Part shown: positions 22,901 through 34,700 of the stretch, in pieces | Layout: every line of letters starts with the position of its first letter | Position numbering within the stretch: position 1 is the first letter of the stretch | Origin: Acanthaster planci | Taxonomy: Eukaryota > Echinodermata > Asteroidea > Valvatida > Acanthasteridae | Direction of reading: 5' to 3' | DNA: 64,000 nt | NCBI RefSeq assembly: GCF_001949145.1 | Contig: NW_019091582.1 | Coordinates: forward strand, 207,985 to 271,984 | Program-made: the position numbers and the translations under genes | Notes under the pieces: model-generated | The model's database searches: none | Told to the model about the DNA's origin: nothing | Seen by the model: only the letters and a program-made list of their open reading frames with translations

Positions 22901-25900
22901 CCGAAATAAAAAAGGAGTTAGCGTTGATTTTACAACGTTTAAGCGTGCAAAAACGAAATGTTTTGAGTGCACCTGACCGTTCTGCAACAGTACGAAAATC
23001 CTAANNNNNNNNNNNNNNNNNNNNNNNNNNNNNNNNNNNNNNNNNNNNNNNNNNNNNNNNNNNNNNNNNNNNNNNNNNNNNNNNNNNNNNNNNNNNNNNN
23101 NNNNNNNNNNNNNNNNNNNNNNNNNNNNNNNNNNNNNNNNNNNNNNNNNNNNNNNNNNNNNNNNNNNNNNNNNNNNNNNNNNNNNNNNNNNNNNNNNNNN
23201 NNNNNNNNNNNNNNNNNNNNNNNNNNNNNNNNNNNNNNNNNNNNNNNNNNNNNNNNNNNNNNNNNNNNNNNNNNNNNNNNNNNNNNNNNNNNNNNNNNNN
23301 NNNNNNNNNNNNNNNNNNNNNNNNNNNNNNNNNNNNNNNNNNNNNNNNNNNNNNNNNNNNNNNNNNNNNNNNNNNNNNNNNNNNNNNNNNNNNNNNNNNN
23401 NNNNNNNNNNNNNNNNNNNNNNNNNNNNNNNNNNNNNNNNNNNNNNNNNNNNNNNNNNNNNNNNNNNNNNNNNNNNNNNNNNNNNNNNNNNNNNNNNNNN
23501 NNNNNNNNNNNNNNNNNNNNNNNNNNNNNNNNNNNNNNNNNNNNNNNNNNNNNNNNNNNNNNNNNNNNNNNNNNNNNNNNNNNNNNNNNNNNNNNNNNNN
23601 NNNNNNNNNNNNNNNNNNNNNNNNNNNNNNNNNNNNNNNNNNNNNNNNNNNNNNNNNNNNNNNNNNNNNNNNNNNNNNNNNNNNNNNNNNNNNNNNNNNN
23701 NNNNNNNNNNNNNNNNNNNNNNNNNNNNNNNNNNACCGTATGAAAATCCTAAATTGCAACCGTATGAAAATCCTAAATTGCAACCGTATGAACATCCTAA
23801 ATTGCAACCGTATGAAAATCCTAAATTGCAACCGTATGAAAATCCTAAATTGCAACCGTATGAAAATCCTAAATTGCAACAGTATGAAAATCCTAAATTG
23901 CAACACTATGAAAATCCTAAATTGCAACCGTATGAAAATCCTAAATTGCAACAGTATGAAAATCCTAAATTGCAACCGTATGAAAATCCTAAATTGCAAC
24001 AGTATGAAAATCCTAAATTGCAACCGTATGAAAATCCTAAATTGCAACACTATGAAAATCCTAAATTGCAACACTATGAAAATCCTAAATTGCAACACGT
24101 ATGAAAATCCTAAATTGCAACAGTATGAACATCCTAAATTGCAACCGTATGAACATCCTAAATTGCAACACTATGAAAATCCTAAATTGCAACAGTATGA
24201 AAATCCTAAATTGCAACACTATGAAAATCCTAAATTGCAACACTATGAAAATCCTAAATTGCAACCGTATGAAAATCCTAAATTGCAACCGTATGAAAAT
24301 CCTAAATTGCAACCGTATGAAAATCCTAAATTGCAACAGTATGAAAATCCTAAATTGCAAAAGTATGAAAATCCTAAATTGCAAAAGTATGAAAATCCAA
24401 AACTCCATTTTTGGACGAAGATATAACAAACGTTTTTATTAACGAATACGTAATTGATATCTTAGCTATTGATTTATTAAATTTGTTACATTTTTATTAT
24501 TACATTAATATTTTGCATTACTAATTACGATTTACTTTTTTATTATTACTATTAAATAGGTCAACCGTCTATAGTGAAGTTTGACTTAAGTATACTGAGA
24601 TAAATCCACGTAATCCTGTGGTGTAAAATTTTGCCAGCAAGTTAAAGGACATACTTTATCACTGGGGACATGCTGTTTTACCGTCTCAACGTAGCCCCAG
24701 TGTAATACCTAGAACCTGCAAAGCAAGCCCAAAGTGCTCTGTTCGCCACAATCTGAAAGGCATAGTTCATCAGGTGCAGCGGATGTCTATGTGTGCTTCT
24801 TTCTGCCTATATTTGTATTTGAAGAGATTTTTCAGCTGTGTATAAAGATCTGGATTATTGGCTTATATGCACGAGGAAAAATCGACAACGACAAATGAAT
24901 AGCAAAGCCGATAGCAGTATCTTTTAAATTTAAGGCCTATTTCTCTATGATTAGAAGAAACCATTTGATCAAGAAACATTAAACTCAAACGAAGAAACGA
25001 TCAGACAAAATCACAACAAAACAAACAATACTGAGATGCTGATATTTTATGCTTTATTCGAAGGTGTTCCAGCGGCGTCAAGACGGCTCAGTTGACTTCT
25101 ACCGTGACTGGGAGAGCTACCGCCAGGGGTTCGGTGATCTGAACGGCGAGTTTTGGCTCGGCAATGACAACCTGCACCGACTCACCGCTCAGGGCGTGTA
25201 CCGACTGCGCATCGATTTCGAGGACTTCGAAGGCAACATTGCTTATGCTGAGTACAACAGGTTTCGTGTTGCTGATGCGAGTGACAACTACCGGTTGATG
25301 GTGGTGGGGTATTCGGGAACAGCTGGTAAGTTTTTGCTATGATATCTCCCAGACTGCAGTGTGCAAAAAGAGAGGTTACCCATGTGGAGAGAAATAGCAA
25401 AGAAAGCTACCCTCATCTCCTTCTATTAAGTGCTATTGAAGTTCAGAATCGTTGTGTTGGAAAAAACAAACCCACGATTGTGTGCAGAGTGATGTGCAGC
25501 TCCAAAATTTTAAATAGAAAAGGAATGAAATGACCCCCTTTTTTAATCTCTCGGGTTTAGGAATTATTTCTCCAACAGCAGTCGAGTGTATGAACGTAGA
25601 TTGAGACGAACAACATCAGCATATTCAATAAACCATGAAAATAAGCCTCACTATTTGGACTTGAAAAGACTGTACCGTTTCCCATTGACCAATGCAGATC
25701 GTTATCCAACCGATTTTGTGCAGGTGATTCACTGTCCCGGCACAGTAACCTTCCTTTCACCACCAGAGACAGCGACAATGACTCGATCGATTCTAACTGT
25801 GCTATAGCTTACTCTGGTGCTTGGTGGTACGCAGACTGTCACTCCTCCAATCTGAACGGCCAGTATCTCGGTGGACAGACGGATGTCTACGCCAAGGGCG

Positions 25901-25977
25901 TAATTTGGAGAGACTGGAGAGGGTATTACTACTCACTGAAACGTACTGAGATGAAAATGAAGGTCACGGGTAATTAG
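19962..25977 (+). CDS. FReD gene 3: secreted coiled-coil fibrinogen-related protein
   Basis: Four exons: 19962-20325, 22407-22537, 25064-25325, 25724-25977 (1011 nt, 336 aa, phases 1-0-1). Exon 1 has a signal peptide, a Cys stub (CSGTACNYS), then a coiled coil ([31 protein letters not shown]) and the NYS, NTT and NAT sequons. Exon 2 is shorter than in its relatives (131 against 167 nt). The linker is reduced, about five residues are lost after the first FReD Cys (ASGVYTVQP instead of ANGVTxxGVYTVQP), and GGGW has become GGEW. Exons 3 and 4 are complete, with [50 protein letters not shown] and [10 protein letters not shown]. All junctions keep frame, so it may be functional with an altered N-terminal FReD subdomain. 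Intron 1 carries a fold-back element. Intron 2 carries a 24-bp minisatellite and an assembly gap. Confidence 0.83.
20410..20693. repeat. Fold-back element copy 2, in intron 1 of FReD gene 3
   Basis: It shares ACTGTT.CTATACCTC, ATAAGAGACGCCTTG (in diverged form), GAATCACGAGGTATAGCAAC and the AAATTTAACTCGCAAAAGG end with the copies at 1084-1465 and 53121-53461. The left arm is degraded. The corresponding intron of gene 4 lacks it, so insertion probably post-dates the gene 3/4 duplication, although loss from gene 4 is possible. Confidence 0.6.
20740..21065. other. GC-rich insert of unknown origin in intron 1 of FReD gene 3
   Basis: Clearly more GC-rich than its surroundings, open for 114 codons on the plus strand (20733-21077) and 65 on the minus. 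Neither translation shows a motif I recognise. Gene 4 lacks it at the matching position. It may be a retroelement or captured fragment; I cannot name it. Confidence 0.3.
22983..24404. repeat. 24-bp minisatellite spanning an assembly gap
   Basis: The unit begins TATGAAAATCCTAAA and ends TTGCAACCG (variants end CAACAG, CAACAC, CAAAAG). About 28 near-identical copies follow the gap, and one partial copy precedes it, so the unresolved bases are very likely more of the same. One unit near 24098 has an extra base. Because 24 is a multiple of three, long open frames run through it on both strands (for example a repeated KILNCNRM octapeptide). It lies in intron 2 of FReD gene 3 and I treat it as non-coding. 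Confidence 0.9.
23005..23734. other. Assembly gap (730 N)
   Basis: Run of undetermined bases inside the 24-bp minisatellite. Its true length is unknown, and open frames reading through it are meaningless. Confidence 0.99.
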
Positions 25978-26455
25978 GTTTCAGCAATTAGTTGTTTGCC
26001 GCCTATAGCTTTTGTCAAAACACCAGTAATTTTGCGGAATTTTCATTTATGATTGAAATGTTAATGATAAGAATAAGTAGTAGATGTCTTCTTTCAACTC
26101 ACGCAATTTATTTTTAAAATCGTAAAAGCGGGTGATGCCATCTCCGCATCTTTCGATATTTTTCGGGATCTTTTAAAATCATTTTTGATTGTGTCTTAAC
26201 GCATTTTCAGGCATAAATGGTCACAGGAAATGATTGTTTCATGCAAAAGGGGCTCCTTTTCTACCGGGTCCCCATGCCTTTTGGCAAGCATTATTTTTTT
26301 TTTCATTATTTCCATCGTTCTCTCTCAACCGTGTAAGAAAGGAGAGTGAAGTGATGGTAAGGAAATTTGTTTGTTCTCTTTTGGGCTTATACTAATGGAC
26401 TATCACATACTCTTCTTTACAAACTTTCGTCCGCAGTTTAACGCATAGGCCTATT

Positions 26456-26748
26456 AGTAGTTGAGGGGGACTTTTGGAACACTTGGACCTTTTCTAAAGA
26501 AATATGAAAAGGTCAGATATACCATATGAATATGAACGGCTACATGACCTTCTCTTTTTCTAGATTCAAGGTCAAACTGAACTAGACTTTTTACCCTATC
26601 CTAATTCGTATTTATTTCTAACCATACAAAAGGTCAAAGTGTTCCAGATTTTATACCCTACCCTCATTTGTATAAGTTACATGTGATCTTTTCATATTTC
26701 TTTCTTTAGAAATAGTCAAAGTGTTCCAGAAGGTCTCCGTCAACTACT
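26456..26748. mobile_element. MITE-like element with long terminal inverted repeats
   Basis: AGTAGTTGA...GGAACACTTGGACC...CTAAAGAAATATGAAAAGGTC on the left is mirrored by the reverse complement of GATCTTTTCATATTTC...AAAGTGTTCCAGAAGGTC...TCAACTACT on the right. The arms are about 80 bp. No coding sequence lies between them. It lies about 480 bp past the gene 3 stop and is absent downstream of gene 4. Confidence 0.65.
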
Positions 26749-26762
26749 CATTTACTTCATTT

Positions 26763-26955
26763 TAATAAACACACAAAAAACTAAACATTATGTACCCGAT
26801 TCCTAAACGTCAAAGTTCAGTTCATTCACACTGTCCCTCGATATTTGAAACATTTAAATATAATAAACACACAAAAAACTAAACATTATGTACCCGATTC
26901 CTAAACGTCAAAGTTCAGTTCGTTTACATTGTCCATCGATATTTGAAACATTTAA
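26763..26955 (+). repeat. Tandem duplication, unit about 97 bp
   Basis: AATAAACACACAAAAAACTA, then CCCGATTCCTAAACGTCAAA and ATTTGAAACATTTAA, occur twice in succession with few differences. A single diverged version (TCCTAAACGTCAATGTTCAG) lies at 38170-38260 downstream of gene 4, so the tandem doubling happened after the segmental duplication or was lost there. Confidence 0.8.
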
Positions 26956-27984
26956 GGATTTAATTGCCACTGACATATTTGGCATCGTAGAGAAGGAAAT
27001 CTCTGTATCCCTTAAAAATCTTCCTACGGAAATTCTGGCCTTAATTCAATAGTATGTTTCATTTTCAAGCGTGGGCTATCCATCTTAGGAAATTTTATAA
27101 CAATATATTACGACAGAGTTAAAACAAGACGTGTTCGTGGACAAACAGAGTTTGTTTCGGAGTTTTTCATTTTTCAGCTTCATCATTTTTGTAAGGGAAA
27201 GTTTCCTCTGACTTGTCTGAAATTCTCATAGTAATCCCCAGGCAAACAACTGAAAAAACGAAGTCTTTCTCCGTAAGTTTTGAATAATACTTTAATATCA
27301 TGTCACGTGATCCCTGATGATGTCAGCGTGACGAACTTATTTGGCAACCCCTAGGGTTGATGGACTATGTATGCTCCCAATACAAAGTCACTCAGACGTA
27401 TGAGTCCACCAGTCTTTGACTTCAGAAAACGTGTACAAAACCTACGGAGAAAAACTGCAGCTTTAAAGTCATGTAACGTGATTTGCGTATATATTGAAAA
27501 AAAAATATATGAAACATTGATAATTGGACTCTTGCGTATATTTGTAATCAAACAAAGACGCAAAAACACGATTCCTCTTTCATTCTCATAGTAATCCTCA
27601 GCCAAAGTTCAGGACTACTCTCATTAAGATCGATAATGTAGTAGAAAAAAGTGTACAAAACCTATGGAGAAAAATTGAATATTCAAAATTCAAACATAAA
27701 TCACGTGATGACGTAAACTGACGTCATTATTTTATTAATCTCACAATTATTTTGACCGGCTAAGAGTAAGACTTTAAGTTCCAAATCTAAGATACTAAAG
27801 TATAATATTGTGCATTTTCTGCACGTCATCAAAACTCGTCGTTTCACTGTATTTAGGCCTCAACAATGCCAGTTTACATGTGTCTTCATGCATGCCTCTT
27901 ACATGCCTGTTGTGCCTCTCTCCCTGTTACGTCATCAACCCAACATAAACACAACATTTGACCTCGCATGTTTCCAAAATCGAC

Positions 27985-28277
27985 CCAGTTGGTTGTGGAA
28001 AGAAATGTTTTTGCTTATTTCTCTCGTGTTGATTTTCGGAGGATACATTCATGGTATATTGGTTTTGGGGTGGCCAATCTACCTCCAGAACCAAGATGTC
28101 GAAATATCTGAAGCCTTTTTTCCTTTGCACTTTAAGCATAACACGGTTCCTCAAGACACTGGTTTCAAGAACATCAACATCAGGCGCCCCACACTCACAT
28201 CCCAGTCCAAAGGGTCTCCTGTACCCTTTACAACACTCTCTCGCGCTCCCCTCCTTCAAACGGAAACACCTTACTGA
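27985..28277 (+). CDS. Unassigned open frame with N-terminal hydrophobic segment
   Basis: Part of a 155-codon frame that opens at 27810. From a Met near 28000 it reads MFLLISLVLIFGGYIHG, a plausible signal anchor, followed by a hydrophilic stretch of about 70 residues without recognisable motifs, then a stop. Other frames here are also open (110 codons on the minus strand), which weakens the coding case. No splice site or polyadenylation signal supports it. It may be a chance frame or a decayed gene. Confidence 0.15.
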
Positions 28278-28682
28278 CCATCTAGCATCTCACGCTCTGC
28301 CTGAGTGTCCTTGGATGAATTCTGAGTTGGCATACTTTTGAAACCCCACCGCCTGCAGACACCATTAAAAGCTACTTCATCGCTGGAATCTCTGCAGTCT
28401 CCTGACGACGGACACAGCACACTGTCTGAAACACGGAGTACCCTAAGGTTCTTTTCTGGACATGCAAAAGAGATATATTTGCAAGCTGCTATCACAAACC
28501 GTTTTACTTCACTCGGCACTTTCACCCAGGGGAAAGCTCAAAACAAAAATGAGTTAAAACATCACAAAGGTCAAAAAATCATTTTACACTGAAAGAAGAG
28601 AGCATAAATGCAAAGTCTACAGTAAAAAGAAAATGCAAATCGGTTCCAGATTAAATTTAACCTCCTGACACGAAAAAGTAAG

Positions 28683-29100
28683 ATGGATTTCACATTAGCG
28701 CCCTCTCCGCATCGAAACCGAGAGTCTCTGTGTTGAACTTCGTCGCGCGCCCGCGGAGTCGATACAGTATATGCAGTAACCGGTTCGTAAGTGTGATACC
28801 ACTTCAGTTTAAACCACGCCCACTTCACAAGATACACGGCCATCGCAGGTACGTTATTCGCGGTAAATTGCCATTGTTTTTTCTTTTGATTTCACGTGTC
28901 GAGTCATTCTGAAAGACTCTTCAACAAAAATTTACAGCTTGAAAAGTGTGAATTTAACATACCTTTATGTATTTTGTGTCTTGACTCCTTACTTTCAATC
29001 GTCTGATCGTATTAAGAATTGAAGCTGACACATACAGCCTCGTTTTCAAACGCGGAAGTGCGCAGATCGACGCTAAAAGCGTCGCATTGGGATCCCTCTA
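28683..29100. mobile_element. MITE-like element, copy 2 of the 10082-10511 family
   Basis: Starts GGATTTCACATTAGCGC and ends GCGTCGCATTGGGATCCCTC. The interior (CTTGACTCCTTACTTTCAAT, ACCACTTCAGTTTAAACCAC) is nearly identical to the first copy. Same orientation, no coding capacity. Confidence 0.7.
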
Positions 29101-29518
29101 TACTTTCGACCCAAAAGCCTGCCACGTATTTCTCAATTTCTTCATAAGAAAAGGGGAGTCAGGTTTTAGACTGGTTCCTGTCCCTTACGTAGTTTCAAAA
29201 TGTGTTACAGATGTCCTCCGAACGTAGGGGCCGGTAGCGGGTAATGAATCAGGCAGAATCCTGCCGGAGCTTTGTAAGTGAGGAAACGATGCTCACTCAA
29301 TGCACAATTAAGCAGAAGCCGACCGCATATTTTGCCTTTTCCTCTTTGTAACCGAAAAGAAGTTCACCATAAATTGTTCATCATCTCAAATTTAACACAA
29401 TGACCACTGATTTGATATAAATAGCCGTAAAATGATTTACTGATGATTATCGTTGAAAAATAAATTACCACACTTGTGATCAATTTGAAATCTGGCGACC
29501 CAATGCGCGTTTGGAAAG

Positions 29519-29600
29519 GGTCGGCAGATTTCGCGCATTGTGATTGGCCAACACGTTGCACACTCTTGGAGGGGCACTTTTGTGAATCGCCCGTATTGTA
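29519..29600. repeat. Single arm of the 43172-43326 inverted-repeat element
   Basis: GGCAGATTTCGCGCATTGTG, then ATTGGCCAACA, ACTCTTGGAGG and GTGAA.CGCC.GTATT match one arm of the palindromic element at 43172-43326. The opposite arm is not evident here, so this is probably a truncated or decayed copy. Confidence 0.55.
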
Positions 29601-31085
29601 TACGATAGTTGAGCCTGCAAGTACGCGCTGAAAGCAAGCAATCTCCTACAAAACCTATTTGATACGACAGAACAACTAAATAAAGGCGTGTCTTCACTAA
29701 TCATAATCTGAGATTCTGTCAACACGTCGTCCCTGAATTTTTGTTTACTGATCTCCCCATATTCAGCAAAAACTTGTTTGAAATTTGAACCGACCTCTCG
29801 AAAAAAGATGTATCTTATATGTTTCGTTTCCATGTTAGCTTGGTTTTGCACCTTCCTCGTATGATTTCAGCCGCAAAATCTAAATTACCACCAAATTCGA
29901 ATCCAAAGTTTGGCAATCATGATTAAGTATCGTCATTCGGTATAATTGCTGCATGAATATGTGGCTCCTTTCACAATGGCGTATCCACCGGGGGAGGTAT
30001 AGGCAAATCCCCCCCTCCCCGGCTTTTTTTTTCAACTAAGAATACTTCACATGTGAGTGGGAAATAAAGTACTCGGTATATTTATTCATCTAATAAATAG
30101 GCTTTGAATATCTTTTCTCCCAAATATCATGTTGAATGAGCCCAACGCTGCATTCGCTTTTGAATTTGCCCTCACCAGAAGCAAGATACGCCGCTGTCCT
30201 TTAAGTAATTTTATTTCAGTTCAATAAATCAAAACATATTATTTTTAATCGAGAGTACAGACCGAGACGTGCATAATTTTGTTGGGTTATATGAAAACCT
30301 ATTCCTTTAGCCCCCCCCAAAGGTTAGGGTTTGTGGTCAGGGGCTGGCTTCAAATGTGGTACAGCGACTTTTTTTCTAAATATGATGTACGTAAAACCCG
30401 CAATGTCCATCGATCGTGACTACATGCGTACGTACCGCGCATGCTCATACTGTCGTAGACTGGCCGCCTCACTATTAACTGTCTAAAATCGTTTTCAGCC
30501 TCTAGATGTAAATGATACATAAGACCACCTCTTCTGTCCAGTTCAGAGAGCTAAATGTACGATAAAGAAATGGCGTCATCAGAAAAAGAGTGCCCAACTG
30601 AATGTACGGGGCCTAGAAGGACTCCCCTACTGTACATACTACTCAACTGTAAACCCATCTAAAACACGTTTCAATTACGCATTAGCAGGGCTCCAGTCGA
30701 TCAAGCAAGTTTGGCTGCTTTGGGGCATCGTAGTATATCAAATACAAACTTTTTTGCAGACACTCAGGTCTACGGCGACGCGCGCGCTGACCAGCAACCA
30801 GAGACTTTTAGGGCGTTAAGCTTATTTTTTTTTTTTTTAGGGAATAGACCAAGACACGTGTACGTGTTGTCATTTAGAGCAACTGCACCGAACAAAGGAG
30901 GGAAAGGGGAATTCCCTTCCTATTCCCAAACAAGCAGTACTGAGGTTTAAGATTTCTCTCTTTCTGTTCCCTGTGCAGACAGCTCAGCAATGTTCATGAA
31001 AGAGGTTTTATATCTCTGGTCTAGAAGCGGTATGTTTTCTACTTCTTCCATGAAGGGTTATCAACAAATTGTGTCGACTGTCTGC

Positions 31086-31588
31086 CAGTGTTCGCTCGTC
31101 GCCCAGCGTCCAATCAGGGAGCTGGGAACGGCTGATGGCTTTGCAGTGTGATTGGCTACACTGTGCACGACCTGTGACCCTGAGATTATCTCTTAATTCT
31201 GGCAAAGCTATGGCACTGGTAGTGTGGGCTGCGCGATAAAACATGGCCTTGGTACAATCACATGTGGTAATTAGTCTACTTTTAATTATCACTTCTCAAG
31301 TGTCTATCGGCGATATTCAAATTATTGGTTATATTGATCAGGTTTGGATGAAGGAATAAAGTGCGGATGGAATATATTCCGCAATCAAGCAGAAAAAGAA
31401 AAAAATGTCTAGCCAGCGGTTGTGTAACGCATTGAGTGAGCTCGCTCGTTTGGCAGAAATGTACCCACAATGCTTTGCGCGTCGTTAGCTGTGACCCTTC
31501 TTGATGTATTTCCTTCGCCAGAAATCTTTCCAAGGTCAGCAACCCTTCCCAGCTCCCAGTTCGGGCGCTGGGCAACGAGCGCAGACTG
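31086..31588. mobile_element. Inverted-repeat element in the upstream region of FReD gene 4
   Basis: The left end CAGTGTTCGCTCGTCGCCCA and the reverse complement of the right end, CAGTCTGCGCTCGTTGCCCA, match for about 45 bp including GGGAGCTGGGAA. The gene 3 promoter, homologous on both sides, lacks this 0.5 kb, so it is an insertion. The CAG...CTG ends are hAT-like, but I could not find a clean 8-bp target duplication. It contains CCAAT-type boxes and no coding sequence. Confidence 0.65.
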
Positions 31589-31639
31589 TCTGTTGCAAAC
31601 GCAATCTTGTCACGTATAACACTGAAGTCTTACACGTGC

Positions 31640-31746
31640 AGTCTTTTTGTATAGAGTGTGCGATAAACAGACGTTCACGGTGAATAAAACAAATCCTGAA
31701 CAACTACCCACTACGAGCCCAGTCTAAGTTCAAAGTTACCTCTAAT
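31640..31746 (+). promoter_or_regulatory. Proximal promoter/5' UTR of FReD gene 4
   Basis: TTTTTGTATAGAGTGTGCGAT, with GTATAGAG as a weak TATA-like element, CACGGTGAATAAAAC and ACCTCTAAT before the ATG parallel the gene 3 region at 19861-19961. Confidence 0.4.
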
Positions 31747-34700
31747 ATGGCTTGGGTTCAGCTGATTGCCTTTCTGGCATTCATCGTGTGCGGGGTTTTC
31801 ACTGACAGCACGGTGGGCAATGATCCCATCCGTGGCAGTGGAGCTCAAACCGTCTACGAGCAGCATATCATTATCAACCCGCTGGATGGTCTCTCGTGCT
31901 CCGGGACTGTTTGTAACTACTCCACAATCCAAGAAATTGTCTCCGGTGAGTTACAGAATACGACTCGTCGACTGGCTCAGCTGGAAACACACATTGCTAG
32001 CAAATCAGATGTCATGACACTATCTACAGAGTTGACTTACGTCAAACTACAGCTAGAAAAGATAAAGGAATCCGTCAGTGAGCTTGCTGAACTCCTGAAA
32101 AACGCCACAGGCAAGTTTGTGGTTCACTATAGTTTTGCATGCAACTGTTACAAGTAGTCTATACCCAGCAAGAAATGAGACCGAGGGGTACCCCCCCAAC
32201 ATGTCCAATCCCTATACACATTCCAGACTGTTTTTACTTAACACATCCCCCCAAGATGTCTGAAAGGAATTCCCCAGATTCCTGCGAGACAATGACCAAC
32301 ACAAAGCAGGGGGGGGGTTCTCTCCGTCTCATACCTTGCTGCATATGAAGTAGTCAGGGTTCTTTACGAACAATTTGCTAATAAAAACATGCAACTCCGC
32401 ACAAACTTGCCCTGGGCCATTTTCTATAGCCCCCTGGGCATGGGCATTGAGAAAGGGGTAATGGGAGAAGTCCTTGCTCAGGCTAATGTGAAAAACTGAA
32501 AAAAGTAAAAAGAAGGGGCGAGACAGAAAGAAAGGAAAGGAAGGCGAGGTAAGCGTCTCTTAGAAAATTCCTGTGCACAGGACCCCAAACAGAATTATCC
32601 TATTGAACGGTGTCTGATGTTTCTGGAAACACACTCCGTGATTCGGGATATTGTCATGGGCGGATACAAAATTGTTTGCACCGGGGGGTTATTTTGTGGG
32701 TGATTTTGTTTAGAAATGTTTTTAAATTAAGGCTTTTGGCTTTAAGGCGAAATGGTCGGGCTCCTTCACGTGCGTATGGAAGGGAGACGTGACAAAATCC
32801 CGACGATCGTTTCTTCTCATTATTCCCCACGCAAAAAGTGTTCCAGGTAAGGGAATGGAATGGCTCCACTTTCCCCCAACATCTGCAGCCGTTTGATTCC
32901 GTACTAATATCCATTGTTGACTTTGTGGATAAAAGGAACAATACAAAGGTGGTTGTAGGCCCCCGGGGAGAGCTGCGCGCACTACACATTTCAGAAAATT
33001 TGACCTCTTGACCCCATATTTAACTCTTACATACCTCAACGCTCACGTGTAAGTATGTTCATATGAAGAATTTCTTCGTGGGGGTTCACTTTTTAATTCA
33101 CTTAGGCTGAGCTGCAAAAGTCACGTAGGCCTAAACCCATCATTCTCGGACCGAAACAATTTTTTTCTTCCAATACAGAGAAATGTGGTGCGCTACCCTG
33201 TTTATCACTAAATCTGAAGGAGTTCAGTGATTGTCTGGCACCGACAGTGTAATCAATCATTTCCCGCGTGGGACGTTTTACAGGGGCTTGTCGTGGCATT
33301 CCATTTTCTGTGATTACAATTCGCCACCTCAGCCTGGCTGCTGTATATCTTACGGGATTATACTTAAGGGAGGGGGACTTTTTGAACGATGAGTGAATGG
33401 GTAATAACACTTTGAGTGGTTGGTGTAAACTTCGAAGGATTAGACTAAATACGGACCATTTTTAAACAACAAGGTTAAAAACAAGCTTAAAAACAAGTTG
33501 AAACTGCGATTTTTGAGTGTGTAAGCTGGAATTGACAAGCTGCTACGTGCGAATGCAGTTGAAATAGCGTTTCTCTTCCGAGGATTTTTTTTTAAATAAT
33601 CTGTCCATTTAATAAATGGTGATTCCAATTTTATTAATTAACTTTGTGATTTACAGTTATCCCTGCTACATCTCCATTTATGTCACCCGCGCCTCCCAAG
33701 GACTGCTCTGACGTCTTTGCAAACGGCGTTACTACCAGTGGTGTGTATAAGGTCCAACCTGCCGGTCATGAATGTTCATTTAATGTGTACTGCGATATGG
33801 AGACAGACGGCGGCGGATGGACGGTAGGTAATGAGCAATTGTGGAGCGTCAAAAGTGGACAATCACATTTTCTCATTTCCTACTAGTAGAATTTCGGGAT
33901 TTTGGACTTTGCGTATAGCATTTTCAAAAAACATAATTTTCCGCTAGCAGAAATTTGGATTTTGCTTTTAAGAACTCTCGTGGCGCGTCAAAAGTGGACA
34001 ACTAAAAACTTTAAATTCCCAAAGGCAAAATTACTGTCATACTCCAAAAGTGGACCACCTCATTTTCTCTTTTTCTGCTAGTAGATTTTTGGAATTTTTG
34101 AAGCAGCACCACCCCTTTTCATAAAACCCAATTTTATGCTAGGAGAAATTTGGATTTTACTTTGCCGACGGCGGAGTGGTCCAAAAGTGGACAAGTTAAA
34201 AACTGGAAGGTCACTTTTCTCCCTACGTTGAAATGGAACGGTTTGGGGAAGATTGGCATCACCCGACCCCGAAAAAATAAGGTGGACAAAAGTTGCGAAG
34301 TGGCTGCCAGAGTAACGGTCTTTTGTACACTGTGTACATATACATTGTACATAGTAGTAGTAGTAGTACTGCAAACGTGCGGAGCCGTCTGTTGACGGGC
34401 ACCAGGTGTCATTTCTTTTACTGTGATTGGCCTTTTTCATGTAACTTGTATTTCACGTCAAGGATGTTCATTTTATGGGATTTCTCGGAGAGGGGGTATT
34501 ATTCTAAAGGTAATTATTGAAAATAAAATGTCCAAGACTGACAAAGATTATGAACTGATTATGGTGGAATTTACTCGGAGTGGAAAAAGTGAACAACCAA
34601 TTTTTTGAAATTCAGACATCGTAAGATTTGTTATTCAATCCACCGTCCATCCATTTCACAGTACATGTATCCGATGACTGCTCTGGGACGTCACTTGCAA

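Larger units (their letters stand above)
25978..31009. other. Intergenic DNA between FReD genes 3 and 4
   Basis: Holds the inverted-repeat element at 26456-26748, a 97-bp tandem duplication at 26763-26955, a short repeated pair near 27430 and 27645 (GTGTACAAAACCTA.GGAGAAAAA), an unassigned open frame at 27985-28277, a MITE at 28683-29100 and a repeat arm at 29519-29600. The first kilobase is alignable with the 3' flank of gene 4. No polyadenylation signal close to the gene 3 stop was found. Confidence 0.45.

Noticed and set aside
22967-24442. Long open frames on both strands (up to 365 codons) with octapeptide repeats such as KILNCNRM or LQFRIFIR
   Set aside because: They are translations of the 24-bp minisatellite and of undetermined bases in the gap. 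Openness follows from a unit divisible by three, and the region is an intron of FReD gene 3.
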